In this document: positions 1-6,077 of the stretch, piece after piece | How the letters are laid out: every line of letters starts with the position of its first letter | How positions within the stretch are numbered: the stretch's first letter is position 1 | Source: JAFGSZ01 sp964492185 | GTDB lineage: Bacteria > Bacteroidota > Bacteroidia > Bacteroidales > UBA10428 | Length of the DNA stretch: 9,720 nt | Reading direction: 5' to 3' | Assembly: GCA_964492185.1 (NCBI GenBank) | Contig: CAZBJH010000123.1 | Span: 1 to 9,720 of the forward strand | Notes under the pieces: generated by a model | Seen by the model: the letters and a program-made list of their open reading frames with translations, nothing else | Databases searched by the model: none | Told to the model about the DNA's origin: nothing | Position numbers and translations under genes: made by a program

Positions 1-41
1 TCACTTCGTTCGGTTCACGCGCCTTGATCTCGAACATTCTG

Positions 42-71
42 AACAAACACTAAGACTTTATGAACAGACAC
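42..71 (+). repeat. Dispersed repeat, copy 1 (left edge)
   Basis: A 30-bp block matches 26 of 30 positions of a block at 1887-1916. Its last 18 bp (54-71) match 17 of 18 positions of the reverse complement of 9669-9686. The core reads roughly GACTTTATGRACAGACAC. Within the block, AACAAACAC and AACAGACAC form an imperfect internal direct repeat. The sequence before it (1-41) is richer in GC than its surroundings and may belong to a larger element running off the left edge. It lies 53 bp upstream of the recO ATG. The repeat is seen directly; whether it is a MITE end or a REP-like unit is inference. Confidence 0.7.
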
Positions 72-124
72 ATGACCATTTAAAAATTTGAGCTTATAGA
101 CTGATCTAATTAAGAACTTTACCT

Positions 125-793
125 ATGATTGGCAAAACACGGGGTATTGTACTGCATCATTTAAATTACCGTGAATCAAGCATTATTGCCTGTATTTATA
201 CTGCCAGCCATGGCAGGCAATCTTATATCATTAACAGTGTAAGAAAGAGCAGATCGAAAATAAGAATGAATCTGTTCCAGCCGCTTACAAGGCTTGATAT
301 GGATACATATTACAATCCCGGCTCCCGGCTTCAAAGGCTGAAGGAGATCAGGCCTGCCGAAATGTTGAGGTCAATCCCTTTTGATATGGTGAAAAGTACA
401 ATTGCCTTATTTCTTGCAGAAATATTATATAAAACATTACGTGAAGAGGAAAGAAATCCTGTGCTCTTTGAGTTTCTTGACAGTTCTGTGCAGGTTCTTG
501 ACATGACCGATGAAGGTATAGTGAATTTTCATCTGGTTTTTTTATTGCATTTGTCCCGTCACCTTGGCATATATCCTGATGAGGAAACCCTGGTTCACGC
601 AACCGATCACCCGGAGCTGAAGGAAACTATCAAATATCTTCAGGCACAATCATATAATAATTTGGGTTTAATAAGACTAAATCAGTCTTTGCGCAGGGAA
701 ATCCTCGACTGGCTGGTAAGCTATTATTATTTTCAGCTTGACGGCATGGGTAAAATTAATTCTCTTTCCGTACTAAAAGAGATTTTTGACTAA
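125..793 (+). CDS. recO: DNA repair protein RecO
   Basis: RecO works in the RecFOR pathway of recombinational repair: it helps RecR load RecA onto SSB-coated single-stranded DNA and anneals complementary strands. The 222-aa product begins with the family's OB-fold opening (MIGKTRGIVLHH, then RESSIIACIYT and GRQSYIINSVRK), which covers about residues 1-80. A helical domain follows (FLAEILYKTLREEERNP around 96-112, FHLVFLLHLSRHLGIYP around 135-151). The C-terminus ends in the usual INSLSVLKEIF. The four-cysteine zinc module of many proteobacterial and firmicute RecO proteins is absent; the only cysteine is residue 23, as expected for Bacteroidota. Length is slightly short for the phylum, apparently in the linker near residue 155. 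The ATG at 125 gives the canonical N-terminus. It stands alone on the plus strand, and no clear promoter or terminator was seen. Confidence 0.95.
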   Translation: MIGKTRGIVLHHLNYRESSIIACIYTASHGRQSYIINSVRKSRSKIRMNLFQPLTRLDMDTYYNPGSRLQRLKEIRPAEMLRSIPFDMVKSTIALFLAEILYKTLREEERNPVLFEFLDSSVQVLDMTDEGIVNFHLVFLLHLSRHLGIYPDEETLVHATDHPELKETIKYLQAQSYNNLGLIRLNQSLRREILDWLVSYYYFQLDGMGKINSLSVLKEIFD

Positions 794-965
794 CTTATTA
801 TTCCCTGACGGTCGTTAAATCGCTGAGCTAAGTTAGCTGTCACCCAAAAAGTCAGCAAAAAAGGACAAATGTTTTTTGCGAATGCAGTATTGTCGAATGT
901 GATTTAGTGCACTTCTCAAACTTTTGACCATCTGGTTTTAACCACAAAACTGCAATATCGAAAAG
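794..965. other. Non-coding stretch with a perfect palindrome
   Basis: This 172-bp gap separates the convergent recO and the transporter remnant. It contains the perfect inverted repeat AGCTAAGTTAGCT (826-838), enclosed by a possible outer stem CTGAC (805-809) / GTCAG (851-855). No T-tract follows on either strand, so it is not a textbook terminator. On the minus strand, 37 sense codons stay open (965 down to a stop at 852-854) in the same frame as the transporter remnant but beyond its TAG. They include a cysteine and hydrophilic stretches and do not resemble an AspT/YidE protein. The stretch could be the end of an inserted element that truncated the transporter; that is inference. Confidence 0.5.
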
Positions 966-1450
966 CTAAAGCAAACTAAGCAGTTGAAAACACAATATTA
1001 AAAAGGTCATTGAAATTGGATATACAGTGGCATAAGCAAACTGTACGGCATTTTTATTACTGAATGAATCGGCGGTGGCGAGTCCGGGCGTGCTGGTCAG
1101 CGCACCCGTGAATAAGCCAATGCTGACTTCTTTGTCAATATGGAACAGGGGAATGATCAGGTAGCTTAACAGGGATCCTGTAAATATCAGTATCAAAGAA
1201 AATAAAACCAGTTGCAGTCCGTTTTTCCTGAAAGAATGAATAAATCCCGGACCTGCCTGCAGTCCCACGGTGTATATAAAAAGCAATAAGCCTATATATT
1301 GCAGGCTGTCATTGATCTGAATGCCAAAGTAACCAAATAATAATGCAACGAAAATTATTCGTAAACGTCCAGTGATATTCCTTTGATCTTAATTCGTCCG
1401 ATAAAGAATCCCAGGGCGATTATGAAAAATAATGCCAGATAATTGGTCAT
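966..1450 (-). pseudogene. AspT/YidE-type transporter, frameshifted and truncated
   Basis: The minus strand encodes the N-terminal membrane domain of an AspT/YidE/YbjL-type putative transporter. From the ATG at 1448-1450 it reads MTNYLALFFIIALGFFIGRI and continues to a GISL segment. One base is then missing near 1367-1370: the starting frame hits TAA at 1355-1357, while the next frame continues RLRIIFVALLFGYFGI, then IYTVGLQAGPGF, and further on GALTSTPGLATA. GLQAGPGF and TSTPGL are hallmark motifs of the duplicated Asp-Al_Ex membrane domain. The second frame stops with TAG at 966-968 after QLLSLL, at the end of the first domain. Full family members have about 550 residues, with central TrkA-C domains and a second membrane domain, and these are missing. 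The frameshift could be a sequencing error in a short G run, but the C-terminal loss would remain. Family call is solid; loss of function is inferred. Confidence 0.8.
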
Positions 1451-1478
1451 CACGGTCTATTCAATTTATAACAAGAGG

Positions 1479-1486
1479 CAAATATA
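1479..1486 (-). promoter_or_regulatory. Bacteroidota -7 element upstream of the transporter remnant
   Basis: On the minus strand this reads TATATTTG, an exact TAnnTTTG match, followed by CC. It lies about 28 bp from the ATG at 1450, so a transcript would have a leader of roughly 20 nt. No TTTG is present at the usual -33 distance. A retained promoter motif in front of a decayed gene fits recent inactivation. Confidence 0.4.
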
Positions 1487-1516
1487 AAAATATCCCGGGA
1501 TAATGTAATATAAGGT

Positions 1517-1717
1517 TTATTCGTCTCCCATCTCAAATTTGTAACGTGCAGCGCGAAGTTCGAATTTTTCCATTTCCAGTGCAGTAGACCAATCAACCCT
1601 GGATGTGTACTTATTAATCAGTTCAACCTTACAGCTGGCACAAATAATATCGGTTGTCAGATTTTTATTACACCTAATGCATTTTTTCTCCTTCGCGATT
1701 CCTTTTCTTTTATCCAT
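1517..1717 (-). CDS. Small zinc-ribbon protein, 66 aa, unknown function
   Basis: The product has no recognised function. It starts with a lysine-rich stretch (residues 3-12). Two CxxC knuckles follow, C13-I-R-C16 and C26-A-S-C29, only nine residues apart, which is enough to bind one zinc ion as a minimal ribbon. The C-terminal half is charged and probably helical (ALEMEKFELRAARYKFEMGDE), ending in an acidic tip. There is no signal peptide or membrane segment, so it should be cytoplasmic. The ATG at 1717 is the only plausible start, and no Shine-Dalgarno sequence is present. It lies between the hemD terminator and the transporter remnant, with 66 bp separating its stop from the remnant's ATG. 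It could be a nucleic-acid-binding or adaptor protein, but nothing in the sequence decides this. The paired cysteine spacing makes a chance ORF unlikely. Confidence 0.65.
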   Translation of the reverse strand: MDKRKGIAKEKKCIRCNKNLTTDIICASCKVELINKYTSRVDWSTALEMEKFELRAARYKFEMGDE

Positions 1718-1826
1718 TGGTTATGGTTTTTCATTAGTATGATACGAAAAAATCGTTTTTTAGTTGCGATAAAAGTCCATAAATCCATTGATAATCCTGA
1801 GTTTCCTCATGATTAAGGATATGCAG

Positions 1827-1857
1827 AAAAAAAAAGAGGCACCTGGTATGGTGCCTC
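1827..1857 (-). terminator. Intrinsic terminator of the dtd-deoC-DUF4271-hemD unit
   Basis: A perfect 8-bp stem, GAGGCACC (1836-1843) with GGTGCCTC (1850-1857), encloses a 6-nt loop. Read on the minus strand, the hairpin is followed at once by nine T residues (the A-run at 1827-1835). It lies about 60 bp downstream of the hemD stop and ends the minus-strand unit before the zinc-ribbon gene, which therefore needs its own promoter. Confidence 0.9.
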
Positions 1858-1886
1858 CCTGAAATATCATATTATTAGAGTTTGTC

Positions 1887-1916
1887 AACAAACACTATGA
1901 GTTTATTGACAGACAC
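1887..1916 (+). repeat. Dispersed repeat, copy 2 (hemD 3' end)
   Basis: This 30-bp block shares 26 of 30 positions with 42-71 and has the same two-part layout (AACAAACAC, spacer, GACAGACAC). A slightly larger region, 1880-1897 and 1901-1918, forms an imperfect 18-bp direct repeat (14 of 18). The two arms are also partly inverted, because GTTTGTCAACAAAC is close to self-complementary. The last base of the block is the last base of the hemD stop codon (CTA on the plus strand at 1916-1918). It lies between hemD and its terminator, so it is transcribed in the 3' untranslated region. Confidence 0.7.
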
Positions 1917-2671
1917 TATTTATGATTGTTTTTGTTAAAGTTTTTAATAAACAAATCCAGTGCCATTGTCATTGATGGAGCCTGAGGTAAGGGAGCTTTA
2001 AGATCAAGTCTCAGGCCGGCTTCTTTAACAGCTTTTGCTGTAGATTCGCCAAATGATGCAATTTTTATATTATTTTGCTTAAACTCAGGAAAATTTTTAA
2101 GTAATGAACGTATCCCTGACGGACTGAAAAAAACCAAAAGATCATAGTTAATTGCAGCAAGATCTGAAAGGTCACTGCTAACGGTACGGTATAAAATGGC
2201 TTTAGTATATTTCAGGTCGTTTTTACTCAGTAACAAGGGTATTGTTTTATTGTGCTGATCGGATAAGGGAACAAGAAAATTTTCATCTTTGTGTTTATTG
2301 ATCACATCGAAAAGCTGGGGGAATTTACCGGGCCCTATAAATATTTTCCTTTTACGGTAAATAATATATTTTTGGAGGTAATAAGCAACCGATTCAGAAA
2401 CACAGAAATACTTCATCGAATCAGGAACGGTAATTCTCATTTCTGAACACATGCGAAAAAAATGATCAATAGCGTTTCGGCTCGTGAAGATTACTGCAGA
2501 ATGGTCCAGCATATTTACTCTTTGTTGACGAAAATCTTTTGCAGAAATTCCTTCAACATGAATAAATGGTCTGAAATCGATCCGTACATTATTTTTTTCG
2601 GCTAAATCAAAATAGGGTGATCTGTCTGATTTCGGTTCTGGCTGGGAAATTAAAATTCTTTTAATTTTCAT
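1916..2671 (-). CDS. hemD: Uroporphyrinogen-III synthase
   Basis: HemD closes linear hydroxymethylbilane, with inversion of ring D, to give uroporphyrinogen III, the common precursor of heme, siroheme and corrinoids; it is cytoplasmic. The 251-aa protein has the two-lobed HemD pattern: VIFTSRNAIDHFF at 60-72 in the first lobe, a linker near 112-135, and LLVFFSPSGIRSLLKNFPEF at 178-197 in the second. IASFGESTAKAVKEAGL (204-220) and APSMTMAL (231-238) follow, as usual in Bacteroidota HemD. The family has few strictly conserved catalytic residues, so the call rests on the overall pattern and on DUF4271 next door. The ATG at 2671 gives the expected MKIKRILISQP opening, 27 bp after the upstream gene. 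It is the last gene of the unit and is followed by a repeat copy and a terminator. No other heme gene is present here. Confidence 0.92.
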   Translation of the reverse strand: MKIKRILISQPEPKSDRSPYFDLAEKNNVRIDFRPFIHVEGISAKDFRQQRVNMLDHSAVIFTSRNAIDHFFRMCSEMRITVPDSMKYFCVSESVAYYLQKYIIYRKRKIFIGPGKFPQLFDVINKHKDENFLVPLSDQHNKTIPLLLSKNDLKYTKAILYRTVSSDLSDLAAINYDLLVFFSPSGIRSLLKNFPEFKQNNIKIASFGESTAKAVKEAGLRLDLKAPLPQAPSMTMALDLFIKNFNKNNHK

Positions 2672-2698
2672 ACTTGCAATTCCTTCGTTTAACCGCTT

Positions 2699-3808
2699 CT
2701 AACCCAATGAGTTTAAAAATTTTATTCCTAACAAAACAGGCAAAATTTCAAGGGTACAAAGGTACAAAATCAAATAGAAAATAAAAACATCTTTTTTGAT
2801 TATTATCTGAAATCCCCTGATTATCTTTAGAAATAATCCGGCTAAAAGCATGATTGCACAAAAAATAATGACTGTATTTTTTATATTGTATGGTATGTAT
2901 ATCAAGGCAATGACAAAAGGAAGAAGAAAAACAGCAAGGTTTTTATTGATAAGGAATATATTATGTATGTATTCATTAAAAATGGCGGAACTGTTGAAAA
3001 AAAACCCTACGAGTTTTAATGATAAATATCTGAACAACAGTATTAGGAGAATAACAGAAGAAATGATCAGCCAGGCCGAAAAGCCCTTGTAACTGAATAT
3101 TTTCAGATTGTAATAATCCAGGACCAGCAATATAAACAAGCTTAGCACAATACCATAAAGAAGATTTAATATTATCGAGATACGGTAGTACAGTATGTTC
3201 TTTGAAACAAACAACCTGAAAGAGATCTGATAGCTTTTGACTGCATTAATCGTTGCATTTAGTGATTTGCCGAAACGTATTTTAAGCCATAATAACAAAA
3301 GGATACAACCAACGGCAATTCCCAGCATCCATTCTTCATTATTAGGTATATCCCGTGTAATGACAGGATAATCCGCGGATTTCCGGTAAGAGGATGTGTT
3401 TTCTTCAACCAGTACGGGCCCTTTTGTTAAAAGTACGGAGGAATCGGAATAAAGATTAAAGTTTACAAAGTCGATCTCCTTTTCAGATTGGGCATCTTCA
3501 TTTTTAGCAAGCGTATCCGGGGCAATGCTTGTTCCCGGTTTTGTTGTTTCATTGAATTGGCCGGGAGCAGGTGCTGTTGTTTTTTGTTTGGTGTCCGGGG
3601 GAATTGCAGGGCCGGGTTTGATTTCCTGTTTTGCAGGTATTACCGTATCGCTTATAACTGAATCATCTTTATGAAGAGAATCAGAAGTTATATCTTTGGA
3701 AAGCGAATGTTCCGGCAGAGTATCATTATCAGTTGATACTGCCAGAGAGTCTTTTTTCTGATTGAGTTGAGATGTATCCTGAAAAGCCGTAAAACAGATG
3801 TTTCCCAT
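2699..3808 (-). CDS. DUF4271 multi-pass membrane protein
   Basis: The 369-aa protein is an integral membrane protein of the DUF4271 family, which occurs in Bacteroidota next to hemD; its function is not established. Residues 1-155 are hydrophilic, low-complexity, and rich in Asp, Ser, Thr, Pro and Lys. They include a near-duplicate ten-residue unit, KPGPAIPPDT (64-73) and KPGTSIAPDT (90-99). About six membrane segments follow: 161-177, 209-231, 246-268, 291-308, 313-330 and 341-361. The ending FYLILYLCTLEILPVLLGIK is the most family-like part. The ATG at 3808 is fixed by an in-frame TAA four codons upstream. The first residues (MGNICFTAFQ) look like the end of an export signal, so the hydrophilic arm may lie outside the membrane. 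It is 31 bp downstream of deoC and 27 bp upstream of hemD. A TATTTTTG motif at 3841-3848 (minus) might give a second promoter, but it lies in an AT-rich stretch. Confidence 0.85.
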   Translation of the reverse strand: MGNICFTAFQDTSQLNQKKDSLAVSTDNDTLPEHSLSKDITSDSLHKDDSVISDTVIPAKQEIKPGPAIPPDTKQKTTAPAPGQFNETTKPGTSIAPDTLAKNEDAQSEKEIDFVNFNLYSDSSVLLTKGPVLVEENTSSYRKSADYPVITRDIPNNEEWMLGIAVGCILLLLWLKIRFGKSLNATINAVKSYQISFRLFVSKNILYYRISIILNLLYGIVLSLFILLVLDYYNLKIFSYKGFSAWLIISSVILLILLFRYLSLKLVGFFFNSSAIFNEYIHNIFLINKNLAVFLLPFVIALIYIPYNIKNTVIIFCAIMLLAGLFLKIIRGFQIIIKKDVFIFYLILYLCTLEILPVLLGIKFLNSLG

Positions 3809-3839
3809 AGATCTCTGTTACTGGTGTTAGATTCTCATT

Positions 3840-4694
3840 TCAAAAATACAAAATATCCTGCTTTTTACCTTTAATGCTATATGAAATATCTGATAATATT
3901 TTATTGGCAAGACGGCTGGCTCCAATGCGAAAAAAGGATGGCTGAAGCCATTCTTTACCTGCCGTCTCACGAAGGATAATATAATATTTCCAGGCATCTT
4001 CTGTTGTGGAAATTCCTCCTGCAGCCTTGATCCCTTTTCGTATGCCATATTCTTTGTAAAAACGTACAATCGTATTGGTCATAATATAAAAGGCTTCCGG
4101 TGTGGCAGCAGGAGTGAGCTTACCTGTTGAGGTTTTAATAAAATCCGCACCTGCTTCAAGGGCTAGTTGAGCGGCTTCCTGAATAGCAAGGCCTGAGGGA
4201 AGTATACCGGTTTCAAGTATCACCTTCAGTTTCAGATCTCCCATTATTGATTTTAATGACCGTATTTCTTCCTCCACTTCTCCTGTTTTGCCCGAGAGGA
4301 ATTTACCCGCCGGCAAAACAATATCCGCTTCAACGGCGCCCTGTTCAACCGCGAGGCGTGTTTCAAGTTTTTTTACTTCGGCAAAGGATTGTGCGGAAGG
4401 GAAAGATGCCGAAACAGCAGCTATTTTAATTCTTGTATCTTTGAGATGGTATTTTGCAGCTGAAACAAGATTTGGATAGATGCACAGCGCTGCAACATTG
4501 TTCATTTGCGGAAAATGTGATGAAAAGCTGTTTAATTTCCTGCATATCGACGCAATTCTGCTGTCCGAATCATCCGTGTTTAATGATGTAAGATCGATAT
4601 AGGAAAACAGCTCATTTAACAGAGCATAGTCAGGAGTTAAAATATTTTGTCTGATAATATTATTTACCTCTTTTTGTGCCTCCTGAATTGTCAT
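3840..4694 (-). CDS. deoC: Deoxyribose-phosphate aldolase
   Basis: DeoC is a class I aldolase that splits 2-deoxyribose 5-phosphate into glyceraldehyde 3-phosphate and acetaldehyde, feeding carbon from deoxynucleosides into glycolysis. The 284-aa protein has the full active site: IDLTSL at 33-38, CIYP at 71-74, EADIVLP at 122-128, ADFIKTSTGK at 183-192 with the Schiff-base lysine K187, and GIKAAGGIST at 221-230 with the assisting lysine K223. FRIGAS (255-260) supplies the phosphate-binding end. It is longer at both ends than the E. coli enzyme, as is usual in Bacteroidota. The ATG overlaps the dtd stop by one base (TAATG), which suggests translational coupling. In many Bacteroidota a MazG-like pyrophosphohydrolase gene sits between dtd and deoC, as I recall; here nothing separates them. 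The DUF4271 gene starts 31 bp further on. Confidence 0.96.
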   Translation of the reverse strand: MTIQEAQKEVNNIIRQNILTPDYALLNELFSYIDLTSLNTDDSDSRIASICRKLNSFSSHFPQMNNVAALCIYPNLVSAAKYHLKDTRIKIAAVSASFPSAQSFAEVKKLETRLAVEQGAVEADIVLPAGKFLSGKTGEVEEEIRSLKSIMGDLKLKVILETGILPSGLAIQEAAQLALEAGADFIKTSTGKLTPAATPEAFYIMTNTIVRFYKEYGIRKGIKAAGGISTTEDAWKYYIILRETAGKEWLQPSFFRIGASRLANKILSDISYSIKGKKQDILYF

Positions 4695-5146
4695 TATTCC
4701 TTATTTTTTGTATCAATGAAAAGGGTTACCGGGCCGTCATTTATGAGTCTTACCTGCATGTTTGCTCCAAAAACACCTGTTTTTACGGTTTTTCCGGTAG
4801 CCTCGGAAAGCCGGTTAATAAATAAATGGTAAAGGGGAACAGCAGTTTCCGGCCTGGCTGAACGGATATAACTCGGACGATTGCCCTTTTTTGTGCTGGC
4901 ATGAAGGGTAAACTGACTGACCACCAACACCTCACCTGAGACTTCACACAGCGAAAGGTTCATTAACCCCCGGGGGTCGTTAAAAATTCTCAAACGTGCT
5001 ATTTTCCTGCTGAGCCATTGTATATCATCCCCGTTATCATTTTCTTCGATACCGATAAAAATCAATAATCCGTGGGTGATCTGTGCCGTGTCTTTCTCTT
5101 CGATAAAAACGGAAGCTTCCTTTACACGCTGAATGATTGCTCTCAC
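4694..5146 (-). CDS. dtd: D-aminoacyl-tRNA deacylase
   Basis: DTD hydrolyses D-amino acids (and glycine mischarged on tRNA-Ala) from tRNA, keeping translation stereospecific. The 150-aa protein has the usual family length. It has the opening MRAIIQRVKEASV, the catalytic-face motif SQFTL (77-81) with T80, and NDGPVT (136-141) containing the Gly-cisPro pair that excludes L-amino acids. RPSYIRSARPE (90-100) is also typical. The start is a GTG at 5144-5146, chosen because it gives the conserved N-terminus exactly. The stop shares one base with the deoC start. This is the first gene of the four-gene minus-strand unit. A TATTTTTG -7 element lies about 20 bp upstream of the GTG. The region upstream is shared with the HExxH gene on the opposite strand. 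Confidence 0.96.
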   Translation of the reverse strand: MRAIIQRVKEASVFIEEKDTAQITHGLLIFIGIEENDNGDDIQWLSRKIARLRIFNDPRGLMNLSLCEVSGEVLVVSQFTLHASTKKGNRPSYIRSARPETAVPLYHLFINRLSEATGKTVKTGVFGANMQVRLINDGPVTLFIDTKNKE

Positions 5147-5156
5147 TATGCTTGTT

Positions 5157-5186
5157 TTTGACCTTCAAAAATAGTAATTATATTTG
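5157..5186 (+). promoter_or_regulatory. Bacteroidota promoter for the HExxH gene
   Basis: TTTG (5157-5160) lies 18 bp from TATATTTG (5179-5186). Both match the phylum's consensus -33 TTTG and -7 TAnnTTTG, and the spacing is in the usual 17-23 bp range. Transcription would start near 5193, leaving a leader of about 130 nt before the ATG at 5323. Both boxes lie just upstream of dtd, on the other strand. Confidence 0.6.
5166..5173 (-). promoter_or_regulatory. -7 element for the dtd unit
   Basis: On the minus strand this reads TATTTTTG, an exact TAnnTTTG match, placing the transcript start about a dozen bases before the dtd GTG. No TTTG lies at the -33 distance, so the match is only partial. It falls inside the spacer of the opposing plus-strand promoter (5157-5186), so the two polymerase footprints would overlap. 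Confidence 0.45.
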
Positions 5187-5192
5187 AAAGGG

Positions 5193-5322
5193 ATGATATG
5201 TGATTCTGCGTCCCCTCGACCCCCGCTGCATCGGTTTACAGGGAGTTCCTGGAATAGCGGCAGATAATAATGCCGGCAGGGGAGCTATCGTATCTTTTTT
5301 ATTAATCACACGTAATATTTGT
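5193..5322 (+). other. GC-rich, foldable leader of the HExxH gene
   Basis: Between the predicted transcript start and the ATG lies an unusually GC-rich stretch (about 5208-5285) with nested complementary segments. These are TCCCCT (5211-5216) with AGGGGA (5278-5283), CCGCT (5223-5227) with AGCGG (5256-5260), and CAGG (5239-5242) with CCTG (5248-5251). TGCCGGCA (5271-5278) is also self-complementary. The reading frame of the gene stays open back to a GTG at 5200, so translation of this stretch is not excluded. I prefer a non-coding leader, because the ATG at 5323 directly begins a signal-sequence-like N-terminus. No known riboswitch class was recognised. Confidence 0.4.
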
Positions 5323-6027
5323 ATGATATTTTCTAATAGAAGCAGATTGAATCTTCCCACATCCTTATTATTGCTGTTCTGGCTGATCTTATTGCATTTA
5401 CCGGGAGACTGTCAGAAGATAGTAAGGGAATATTCCAGGGAAGAAGCCGAATTGATGGCCGATAGCCTGGATAGCCTGTACGGGTACAGAAAGGGTCTTA
5501 TTAATGAATTTTCACTTTCAGCACTGGTGGCACTTAGTTATTATCCGGAGCTGGATTCTACTAAAATTGATTTCAAATATAAAAAGATCAGGACAATTAT
5601 GGTTGCCAGGCCAAAGTTGCATTGTCTGTTTTTTAAAAAGGAAAACCGTCCGTATCAGATTATTATCAATAAATCAAAAACCTTTAGGGATTCGCTGTTT
5701 GTTAATATGAGCTTTAACGGTAAAACTGGAATAATGGGGCATGAACTCGCGCATATATATGATTATTCAGACCGGTCAGTGCTTGGTCTTATATGGTTTG
5801 GTATAAAATATATGTTGTTCAGCAAAAGGGAAATCGAAAGATATACAGACAGGATAGCTATTGAGAGAGGACTTGGTTGGCAGTTATACGATGCATACAG
5901 TTATATACATAATAATCAGCAGGGTCTTCCGGAAAAATACATAAAAAACAAAATGGAATATTATTTGAAGCCGCGGGAAATTATCAGGGAAACAGAGAAG
6001 AGTATGAATTTATACGGTCCGGACTGA
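5323..6027 (+). CDS. Exported HExxH zinc-metalloprotease-like protein
   Basis: I do not recognise a named family. The 234-aa protein begins with a polar stretch and a hydrophobic core (SLLLLFWLILLHL, 14-26), a signal peptide or N-terminal anchor. C30 is not in a proper lipobox (PGDC). The body contains GIMGHELAHIYDYSD (136-150), a textbook zincin helix with H140 and H144 as ligands and E141 as the base. A second conserved-looking patch follows at REIERYTDRIAIERG (169-183), where E170 or E172 may be the third zinc ligand. This resembles the ExxxD signature of M48-like gluzincins, although the spacing of about 26-28 residues after HELAH is shorter than in M48. LIWFGIKYMLF (156-166) between them is hydrophobic. 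The ATG at 5323 was chosen over an in-frame GTG at 5200 because it starts directly at the signal sequence. Its own promoter is at 5157-5186. An S41 protease gene lies downstream, 305 bp away. Confidence 0.75.
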   Translation: MIFSNRSRLNLPTSLLLLFWLILLHLPGDCQKIVREYSREEAELMADSLDSLYGYRKGLINEFSLSALVALSYYPELDSTKIDFKYKKIRTIMVARPKLHCLFFKKENRPYQIIINKSKTFRDSLFVNMSFNGKTGIMGHELAHIYDYSDRSVLGLIWFGIKYMLFSKREIERYTDRIAIERGLGWQLYDAYSYIHNNQQGLPEKYIKNKMEYYLKPREIIRETEKSMNLYGPD

Positions 6028-6077
6028 TCCTTTTTCAGGATTTGGAAATATAGCGGGCTGCAAAAAGTAAAAAGAAC

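Noticed and set aside
826..838. The AGCTAAGTTAGCT palindrome as a recO terminator
   Set aside because: No T-run follows on either strand and the stem is mostly A/T, so it does not qualify as an intrinsic terminator.
966..1286. An intact 106-aa membrane protein
   Set aside because: The frame starts in the middle of a recognisable AspT/YidE N-terminal domain. The missing part is found just upstream in another frame, so this is a pseudogene fragment.
1747..1761. AAAAAATCGTTTTTT inverted repeat as an operator or terminator
   Set aside because: It is a low-complexity A/T run with a 3-nt centre that is expected by chance in AT-rich intergenic DNA, and no gene boundary requires it.
4247..4479. Plus-strand reading frames opposite deoC
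   Set aside because: They lie wholly inside the conserved deoC gene, lack protein-like features, and are antisense shadows. The same applies to 348-602 inside recO, 2850-3092 inside the DUF4271 gene and 9356-9568 inside the TonB gene.
5200..5322. N-terminal extension of the HExxH protein to a GTG at 5200
   Set aside because: The frame is open, but the encoded 41 residues are GC-rich and Pro/Arg/Gly-rich, and they precede a signal sequence that starts cleanly at the ATG at 5323. A GTG eight bases after the predicted transcript start is also less likely.
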